From positions 1 through 35,562 of the forward strand of contig QZKA01000028.1 of the NCBI GenBank assembly GCA_003598135.1: a stretch of 35,562 nt of DNA, read 5' to 3'. Below, in pieces: positions 30,768-35,562 of the stretch. The notes beneath the pieces were generated by a model, which saw only the letters and a list, made by a program, of their open reading frames with translations, was not told where the DNA came from and searched no databases. The position numbers were made by a program, and so were the translations under genes. This stretch comes from Candidatus Omnitrophota bacterium. Lineage in GTDB: Bacteria; Omnitrophota; Gorgyraeia; Gygaellales; Profunditerraquicolaceae. Position 1 is the first letter of the stretch; each line of letters starts with the position of its first letter.

Positions 30768-31970
30768 ATGTATATCGTCCATCTTGATAGCGCAAAAGAT
30801 ATAAAGCAGGTTTTTAAAGATCTGAAGGTTGATACGTACGGTGTTGATATCATGTTTCCGAAGTCACTGCCCTTTTTGATAAAAATCGGGCCAATCCCGC
30901 GCGTTGCCGCCACCATTTTGAAACAGGAGATGCTTTCTTTAGGAGGGGATGTTGCATTGCCAAGAAGCGCATTAATGGGAGGGCACAGGAAGACAGATTG
31001 CCTTCTTATGGGAAACCTTTCCCAGCTGAGCCGATTGCACCAGAAGCTTAAAAATCAGCCTTTTGGGTTGAGCAGGCTGGCTGCGGATTTATCACAGACT
31101 ATTTCTGGTTATTCGGATAATAATGGTACGTTTTTTTTAGGGAAGTATCGTCTTGAGCTATCAAAACGCACCCACATAATGGGTGTTGTCAACTTTACTC
31201 CTGACTCTTTTAGCGGGGACGGGTTTTACAGGGACTTATTATTCAGGGAGCCGCAGGCTGCCTTAGGGAAGGTACAGGCTATGGTAGACGACGGCGCCGA
31301 TATTATAGATGTGGGTGGGGAATCGAGCCGTCCCGGAACAATTTCTATTTCTGTTCAGGAGGAGATCCGCCGCACTATTCCTGTAGTAAAGTTACTGGCA
31401 AAAAAAATAAAAGTACCGATTTCTATTGATACCTGTAAACCAGAGGTGGCCCGCAGGGCGCTTGATAGCGGCGCGCATATGGTCAATGATATTACGGGGC
31501 TGCGTAATAGCGCGATGAGGAAGGTTGTTTCTTCCTATAACGCTGCGGCAGTGGTAATGCATATGAAAGGCAACCCCCGCACTATGCAGAAGAGTCCATC
31601 GTATGATGCGTTGATTGACGAGATACTTGCATTTTTGGAAGGTTCATTGCGATTAGCCGAAGACGCGCGAATTGCGAAAGAAAAAATTATCATTGATCCC
31701 GGCATTGGATTCGGCAAGACCCTTGCGCAGAACCTCCAGATTCTCAAGCGGCTGAAAGATTTTCGATCACTGGGACGTCCGGTGCTGATAGGCCCATCGA
31801 GAAAATCGTTTATCGGCAGGCTTCTTAACCTTGAGCCTGAAGACAGGGTATTCGGCACTGCGTCTGCTTGTGTGGCAGCGGTGCAGAGAGGGGCGTCTTT
31901 GGTGCGTGTCCATGACGTAAAAGAGGTCGCCCAGGCTTTGAAAATCGTTGATAGTATAATGCACGCTTAA
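30768..31970 (+). CDS. folP: Dihydropteroate synthase with N-terminal extension
   Basis: Condenses p-aminobenzoate with dihydropterin pyrophosphate in folate synthesis. The 400-aa protein is about 130 residues longer than standard FolP: the core begins at about residue 138 (IMGVVNFTPDSFSGDG) and includes ADIIDVGGESSRPG, ISIDTCKPEVA, NDITGL, IIDPGIGFGKT and GPSRKSFIG. The extension (1-135, with IPRVAATILKQEMLSLGGDV and KTDCLLMGNLSQLSRL) is a conserved-looking alpha/beta module of the type seen in the long DHPS of some anaerobes and archaea. It starts one base after the ftsH stop. Confidence 0.94.
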   Translation: MYIVHLDSAKDIKQVFKDLKVDTYGVDIMFPKSLPFLIKIGPIPRVAATILKQEMLSLGGDVALPRSALMGGHRKTDCLLMGNLSQLSRLHQKLKNQPFGLSRLAADLSQTISGYSDNNGTFFLGKYRLELSKRTHIMGVVNFTPDSFSGDGFYRDLLFREPQAALGKVQAMVDDGADIIDVGGESSRPGTISISVQEEIRRTIPVVKLLAKKIKVPISIDTCKPEVARRALDSGAHMVNDITGLRNSAMRKVVSSYNAAAVVMHMKGNPRTMQKSPSYDALIDEILAFLEGSLRLAEDARIAKEKIIIDPGIGFGKTLAQNLQILKRLKDFRSLGRPVLIGPSRKSFIGRLLNLEPEDRVFGTASACVAAVQRGASLVRVHDVKEVAQALKIVDSIMHA

Positions 31971-31986
31971 CTTCGGGAGATTCACT

Positions 31987-32733
31987 ATGTGGAAACCGAT
32001 TGTTGAAATAGGCATTCTCTGGTTTGTGATGTACCATATTTTACTTTTTTTTGAAGGGACCCGCGCGCTTCAAGTGCTCAGGGGCATTATCATTCTTTTG
32101 GCTGCTTTCCTGATATTCCAGAAACTGGAACTAAACATCTTGAGCTGGCTGCTTACCAAGTTATTCGGAATATCCGTTATCGCCATACTGATCATATTCC
32201 ATCCCGAGATTCGCCAGGGGCTGGCTCGTCTTGGCGGGCGCAATTTGTTCGCCACGATACTGAGGGAAGAAGAACTTGATTATGTATTGCGTGAGATCAC
32301 CAAAGCGGCAGAGAGTATGGCGCTCGATAAGATAGGGGCCCTGATTGCCATTGAGAAAAATGACCCGCTGGCGACATATGTAGAAACCGGGGTTATTATT
32401 GACGGACGCGTATCTTCGGACCTCATTCAGGCGGTATTTACCCCGAATAATCCGCTGCATGACGGAGGCTTGATTATTCAACACGGAAGAATTAACGCTG
32501 CCGGGTGTCTGTTTCCTCTTACGCAGAACCAGTATCTAAGCCGCGTGTTCGGAACGCGGCACAGGGCTGCGCTGGGGTTAAGCGAAGAGGCGGATTCCGT
32601 CATTATCATTGTTTCCGAAGAGAGGCGGGATATTTCCCTGGTGTATCGCGGAAAATTATATAAGGATCTGCAGCGGGATGAGCTGTTTTCCAAGATGAAG
32701 GAAATGCTAACTATCAAAAAAGAAGATGCCTAG
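31987..32733 (+). CDS. cdaA: Diadenylate cyclase (c-di-AMP synthase)
   Basis: Membrane DAC-domain enzyme making c-di-AMP. The 248-aa protein has three N-terminal membrane segments (about 7-72) and a DAC domain (about 90-235) with GALIAIEKNDPLATYVETGV, the catalytic Asp159 in LHDGGLII and Arg191-His192-Arg193 in GTRHRAALG. The usual DGA motif reads DGG here; Asp and RHR are intact, so activity is likely. A short YbbR-type membrane protein overlaps its 3' end, the cdaA-cdaR arrangement, but glmM is not next to it. Confidence 0.94.
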   Translation: MWKPIVEIGILWFVMYHILLFFEGTRALQVLRGIIILLAAFLIFQKLELNILSWLLTKLFGISVIAILIIFHPEIRQGLARLGGRNLFATILREEELDYVLREITKAAESMALDKIGALIAIEKNDPLATYVETGVIIDGRVSSDLIQAVFTPNNPLHDGGLIIQHGRINAAGCLFPLTQNQYLSRVFGTRHRAALGLSEEADSVIIIVSEERRDISLVYRGKLYKDLQRDELFSKMKEMLTIKKEDA

Positions 32734-32866
32734 ACAAAATAAAAACCCTATTCCCACAATCACTCATTTTTTTACGCATCATCCCTGGCTTAAGTTGATT
32801 GCTTTGATCCTTGCGGTGATCGTATGGTTCTATGTGCGGGGAGAAATAACACAATTCAACTATTAA
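32726..32866 (+). CDS. YbbR/CdaR-type N-terminal membrane stub, 46 aa
   Basis: The gene overlaps the cdaA stop by 8 bases. It encodes MPRQNKNPIPTITHFFTHHP then WLKLIALILAVIVWFYVRGE and ends ITQFNY. The second segment is the typical N-terminal anchor of YbbR/CdaR proteins (LKLIALILAVILWFYVxGE), the regulator of CdaA. Here the periplasmic YbbR repeats are absent, as the frame stops straight after the anchor. It may be a minimal CdaA partner or a decayed CdaR; the neighbouring DNA goes straight into pdxJ, leaving no room for the missing part. Confidence 0.7.
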   Translation: MPRQNKNPIPTITHFFTHHPWLKLIALILAVIVWFYVRGEITQFNY

Positions 32867-32882
32867 GCAAGGGGCATTGACG

Positions 32883-33596
32883 GTGGCGCGCTTAGGCGTA
32901 AATATTGACCACATTGCGACGCTCAGGGAGGCTAGAAAAACCAAAGAGCCATTACCTTTGGCAGGAGCGCTCATTTGCGAGAAGGCAGGCGCAGATAGCA
33001 TAGTGGCTCATTTGAGGGAAGACCGAAGGCATATCAAGGAAAAAGACCTGTTTCTGCTACGCAGGAAAATCAGGACCAGGCTTAACCTTGAAATGTCAAC
33101 CGCAAGAGACGTGGTTTCCGTTGCCTGTAAGGTAAAACCTGACAGGGCGACGCTGGTACCCGAGAAGCGCAAAGAGCTTACTACTGAGGGCGGGCTCGAT
33201 GTTGTTTCAAATTCAGCAAGGATTAAGGAAGTTTTCAGGAAACTCGACAAAAACGGTATCGAGGTCAGCTTGTTTATTGATCCTGATAAACGGCAGATTG
33301 ATAGAGCAGCTATTCTTGGGATTAGCTTCATTGAGCTGCATACTGGCAGATATGCGAATGCACAAAGCAGCCAGGAGCAAAAAAAATTCCTTGTGCAGAT
33401 AAGACAGGCGGCTGAATATGCAAGGCAAAAGGGTATCCGGGTAAGCGCAGGCCACGGGCTTGACTATCGTAATATCGCCGCAATATCAAAACTGAAAATG
33501 CTCGGAGAATTCAATATCGGCTATTCGATTATTTGTTATGCGCTTTTTGTAGGACTAGAACAGGCAGTGCGTAAAATGAAATTATTAGTCAGATGA
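32883..33596 (+). CDS. pdxJ: Pyridoxine 5'-phosphate synthase
   Basis: Last step of DXP-dependent vitamin B6 synthesis. The 237-aa TIM barrel has LGVNIDHIATLREARKT at the N-terminus, AGADSIVAHLREDRRHI, LNLEMS, VPEKRKELTTEGGLDV, FIELHTGRYA, and AGHGLDYRN, including the family's catalytic His and Glu positions. I prefer GTG 32883 (eight bases after the AAGGGG SD, giving MARLGVNIDH) to the TTG at 32877. It overlaps the acpS start by four bases. Confidence 0.96.
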   Translation: MARLGVNIDHIATLREARKTKEPLPLAGALICEKAGADSIVAHLREDRRHIKEKDLFLLRRKIRTRLNLEMSTARDVVSVACKVKPDRATLVPEKRKELTTEGGLDVVSNSARIKEVFRKLDKNGIEVSLFIDPDKRQIDRAAILGISFIELHTGRYANAQSSQEQKKFLVQIRQAAEYARQKGIRVSAGHGLDYRNIAAISKLKMLGEFNIGYSIICYALFVGLEQAVRKMKLLVR

Positions 33597-33949
33597 TGCT
33601 GGGCACGGGAGTGGACATAACCGAGGTGAGGCGGCTTAAGGCAGCAGTCGAGAAGTGGGGCAATTCTTTCTTAAGCCGTATTTTTACCGAAAACGAGCTT
33701 AAAAAAGCAAAGACCCATCCGAGCCTGTATCCTCATCTTGCCGGAAGATTCGCCGCTAAAGAGGCGATATTTAAAGCCTTTAATGATACAAGCCTTGGCT
33801 GGAAAGATATAGAGATACTTAACGACGAAGAAGGCCGTCCCTATTGCATTCTTTTAAACGGAAAAGGGAGAAATAAGAATGTCTTTATTTCTATTTCTCA
33901 TGTAAAAACCTATGCGGTTGCCAGCGCAGTTATTACGAAGAAGGGTTAA
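33593..33949 (+). CDS. acpS: Holo-[acyl-carrier-protein] synthase
   Basis: Attaches 4'-phosphopantetheine to acyl carrier protein. The 118-aa protein has the conserved N-terminus LGTGVDITEVRRL with the Mg-binding Asp, then HLAGRFAAKEAIFKAF with the second Mg ligand Glu, and the C-terminal FISISHVKTYAVASAV. Start is ATGATG, so either Met could initiate. It overlaps pdxJ at the 5' end and nnrD by 38 bases at the 3' end. Confidence 0.95.
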   Translation: MMLGTGVDITEVRRLKAAVEKWGNSFLSRIFTENELKKAKTHPSLYPHLAGRFAAKEAIFKAFNDTSLGWKDIEILNDEEGRPYCILLNGKGRNKNVFISISHVKTYAVASAVITKKG

Positions 33950-34778
33950 CAGCCATAAGGGCGATTTTGGACAGATCTTTGTCATAGGGGGTTCCCGCAG
34001 GTATGCCGGTGCGCCGATGCTGGCAGGTTATGCGGCTATGCGTTCGGGCGCCGGGTTAGTGACTTTGGGAATCCCTATTGGAATAAATAACGCGGTCATT
34101 AGAGCCAAACCAAAAGAGTTGATGACGTTACCTTTGGCCGAAACTGTCGAAGGAAGCATTAGCATAAAAGCGTATGAAGCGGCAAGCGGATTTTCTCAGG
34201 ATTCAGACGTGCTGCTTGTGGGCCCTGGGCTTTCTCAGTATGCGTCGACGCAGCAGTTTATAAGGAGGATCGTAAGGAGTGTGCAAAAACCAACGGTAAT
34301 TGATGCCGATGGCCTCAACGCACTCAAAGGACACTTAGACATCTTGCGCAATACGCAATACGCTATACGCAATACGAAGATACTGACTCCCCATCCCGGC
34401 GAAATGGCGCGGCTCTTAGGAAGGACCATACGGTATGTGCAGCAGTATCGAGAAAAGATTGCGTCGCAATTCTCCCTGCTTTATAATGTGACGGTTGTGT
34501 TAAAGGGAAACCGTACGATAGTAGCAGGCAGCAGCGGCGATTTTTTTATCAATAAGACCGGGAACCCCGGCATGGCGACCGCAGGCAGCGGCGATGTATT
34601 AAGCGGTATTATTGCCGCCTTTTTGGCCCAAGGTTTAACGGCTTTTGAAGCTGCCAAGTATGCGGTGTACTTGCATGGCCTCGCAGGGGACCTTGCAGCG
34701 AAAGAAAAGACGCAACTGGGGATGATCGCTTCGGATATTATAGAGAAGATTCCCGCAGCAATTAGAAAAAGTAGTTAA
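33912..34778 (+). CDS. nnrD: ADP-dependent (S)-NAD(P)H-hydrate dehydratase
   Basis: Repairs hydrated NAD(P)H. The 288-aa ribokinase-like protein has SHKGDFGQIFVIGGSRRYAG, AGAPMLAGYAAMRSGAGLV, VLLVGPGLSQ, VIDADGLNAL, LTPHPGEMARLL, TVVLKGNRTIV and the active-site NPGMATAGSGDVLSGII (usual AGTGD reads AGSGD, Asp intact). The epimerase half (NnrE) is absent, so it is a stand-alone dehydratase. It starts inside acpS with no clear SD, consistent with coupled translation. Between VIDADGLNAL and LTPHPGE it carries a short insertion encoded by a heptanucleotide repeat (34347-34374). Confidence 0.93.
   Translation: MRLPAQLLRRRVNSHKGDFGQIFVIGGSRRYAGAPMLAGYAAMRSGAGLVTLGIPIGINNAVIRAKPKELMTLPLAETVEGSISIKAYEAASGFSQDSDVLLVGPGLSQYASTQQFIRRIVRSVQKPTVIDADGLNALKGHLDILRNTQYAIRNTKILTPHPGEMARLLGRTIRYVQQYREKIASQFSLLYNVTVVLKGNRTIVAGSSGDFFINKTGNPGMATAGSGDVLSGIIAAFLAQGLTAFEAAKYAVYLHGLAGDLAAKEKTQLGMIASDIIEKIPAAIRKSS
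34347..34374 (+). repeat. Heptanucleotide repeat inside nnrD, four units
   Basis: Units CGCAATA CGCAATA CGCTATA CGCAATA are in perfect 7-base register. On the minus strand these read as GTATTGC/GTATAGC-type units, the same T/A alternation as the intergenic GTATTGA/GTATAGA heptads. It encodes RNTQYAIRNT in a surface loop position just before the conserved LTPHPGE motif. Confidence 0.9.
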
Positions 34779-34779
34779 G

Positions 34780-35196
34780 ATGGCGATTACGAAACAAAAA
34801 GGCGATATCGCTGAAGCATTTGTTATGTATTTACTCAAAACGCAAGGATTTAATGTGTTAATCCCATGGGGTGAAGATACGAGATATGATATTGTTTCAG
34901 AAAAGAATGGGATATTTAAACGTATCCAGGTAAAATATGTTTCTTCGAATAATGGAGTGCTTGATGTGGCTATACGAAGTTCAAATAATTATAACGTAAA
35001 ACCTTATACTTCTTCCGAAATAGATATAATAGCTGCTTTTTGTCCTTTGTTAAATAAAGTTTATTTTTTACCTTTAAATATTATTAAAAACAGACGTTCT
35101 CTTAAGTTACGCTTACAGCAATCTAGGAATCAACAGAAGAAGAATGTGGTAATGGCAGTTCAGTATGAATCAAGATTTGATTTACTCGAAAGATAA
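34780..35196 (+). CDS. PD-(D/E)XK endonuclease-like protein
   Basis: The 138-aa protein reads KGDIAEAFVMYLLKTQGFNV, then PWGEDTRYDIVSEKNGIFKR and IQVKYVSS. The Glu in GDIAEA, the Asp in TRYDIV and the Gln-x-Lys of RIQVK form the PD-(D/E)XK active-site pattern seen in group I intron-associated/Holliday-resolvase-like nucleases (PDDEXK_5 type). Its codon use is clearly more AT-rich than neighbours, and it lies between nnrD and two tRNA genes, suggesting acquisition by transfer. The start follows the nnrD stop by one base. Could be a homing-type or restriction-related relic; no partner gene is visible. Confidence 0.75.
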   Translation: MAITKQKGDIAEAFVMYLLKTQGFNVLIPWGEDTRYDIVSEKNGIFKRIQVKYVSSNNGVLDVAIRSSNNYNVKPYTSSEIDIIAAFCPLLNKVYFLPLNIIKNRRSLKLRLQQSRNQQKKNVVMAVQYESRFDLLER

Positions 35197-35200
35197 ATAT

Positions 35201-35273
35201 GCTGGTGTAGCTCAGTTGGTAGAGCTCCTCACTTGTAATGAGGTGGTCGCCCGTTCGATTCGGGTCACCAGCT
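35201..35273 (+). tRNA. tRNA-Thr (TGT anticodon)
   Basis: Acceptor GCTGGTG/CACCAGC, D arm GCTC..GAGC, anticodon stem CCTCA/TGAGG with loop CTTGTAA (anticodon TGT at 35234-35236), T arm CCCGTTCGATTCGGG. Discriminator T. CCA is not encoded (TCTGG follows). Confidence 0.97.
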
Positions 35274-35311
35274 CTGGAGCAAGAGACGAGAAGTAATATT
35301 ACGGCTATTGC

Positions 35312-35398
35312 GGGCAGGTACCCAAGTGGCCAAAGGGGACAGACTGTAAATCTGTTGCACTACGTGCTTCAGGGGTTCAAATCCTCTCCTGCCCACCA
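35312..35398 (+). tRNA. tRNA-Tyr (GTA anticodon), CCA encoded
   Basis: Class II tRNA: acceptor GGGCAGG/CCTGCCC, anticodon stem ACAGA/TCTGT with loop CTGTAAA (anticodon GTA at 35346-35348), long variable arm (TGCACTACGTGCTTC region), T arm with GGTTCAAATCC, discriminator A and encoded CCA (35396-35398). Confidence 0.96.
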
Positions 35399-35446
35399 TA
35401 TGTTTTGGTTTAGGGCAATACCTGCGAATGTAATGAGCAGGTATAC

Positions 35447-35455
35447 GCCCACCAT
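35447..35455 (+). repeat. Duplicated tRNA-Tyr 3' end
   Basis: GCCCACCAT repeats the last bases of tRNA-Tyr (35391-35399). It is preceded by GCAGGTA (35438-35444), matching the tRNA 5' end region (GCAGGTA in GGGCAGGTACC). The stretch could be an internally deleted tRNA copy. Confidence 0.55.
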
Positions 35456-35463
35456 TTCGTAGA

Positions 35464-35510
35464 AAGGTCGAGGCCTAGGTTAAGGCTAAGTAAGGTCAAA
35501 GGTTGAGGGG
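35464..35510 (+). repeat. Hexanucleotide-type intergenic repeat, copy 3
   Basis: Units AAGGTC GAGGCC TAGGTT AAGGCT AAG TAAGGTC AAAGGTTGAGG, sharing several units in order with the minus strand of 23614-23658. The last bases of the window (35511-35562) show no further recognisable feature. Confidence 0.7.
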
Positions 35511-35562
35511 CACGGCTAGGCAGGTGCTTTGGTATTTGTCATTAGCGCGCCGTACTCCGTAC

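Noticed and set aside
35238..35462. 74-aa plus-strand open frame
   Set aside because: Runs through tRNA-Thr and tRNA-Tyr; a translation of tRNA sequence.

Overview
This window is a mostly plus-strand, gene-dense bacterial chromosome segment of middling GC content. Housekeeping operons alternate with envelope and surface genes. Gene overlaps of 1-38 bases are common, Shine-Dalgarno (SD) sites are usual, and there is no phage or insertion sequence. The mix of Gram-negative-type features (chaperone/usher-like genes, a large outer-membrane barrel, a lipoprotein) and lineage-style genes (secreted proteins with a YYPSPYGSYN-type motif, a Yip1/pseudopilin fusion, bactofilin-HTH, a folP with a long N-terminal extension) suggests an uncultured lineage such as Candidatus Omnitrophota (OP3). 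That placement is inference from gene style, not from a marker tree.

Layout. (1) 1-5697: operon aroF (5' truncated)-tyrA-cmk-lepA-lepB-pgsA-plsY. (2) 5698-6572: leader and small-RNA region with three good sigma70-type promoters, two terminator-like hairpins and one 109-aa hypothetical gene. (3) 6573-12483: four-gene exported system made of a three-repeat surface protein, a major pilin-like subunit behind a very strong SD, a PapD-like chaperone, and a 953-aa outer-membrane protein (TPR + pilus/secretin N-terminal domain + barrel + two SdrD-B-like domains). (4) 12491-13320, minus strand: a c-di-GMP-I (GEMM) riboswitch with tandem terminators ahead of a ribbon-helix-helix-like protein and a 104-aa exported protein, convergent with the usher-like gene. 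(5) 13347-17044, minus strand: response regulator and 1076-aa GH94-type phosphorylase-like protein. (6) 17207-23532: gatCAB, ctpA, divergent polysaccharide deacetylase, tsaD. (7) 23723-26359: mgtC-like, bactofilin-HTH, HTH-TM, dgkA, Yip1-pseudopilin fusion, bracketed by short-unit repeats in opposite orientations. (8) 26452-26825: tRNA-Met(CAT) followed by an array of tRNA 3'-end duplications. (9) 26826-34778: small lipoprotein, 2-TM protein, exported protein, tilS, ftsH, folP, cdaA, a YbbR-type stub, pdxJ, acpS, nnrD. (10) 34780-35562: AT-rich PD-(D/E)XK nuclease-like gene, tRNA-Thr, tRNA-Tyr, repeats.

How it may fit together: the best candidate for an undescribed system is the 6.5-13.3 kb region. 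There a divergent chaperone/usher-like assembly line lies against a c-di-GMP riboswitch that controls a putative regulator and a small exported protein sharing a short motif with the pilin-like subunit. This would be a plausible second-messenger-controlled surface-attachment module. The functional link is inference.
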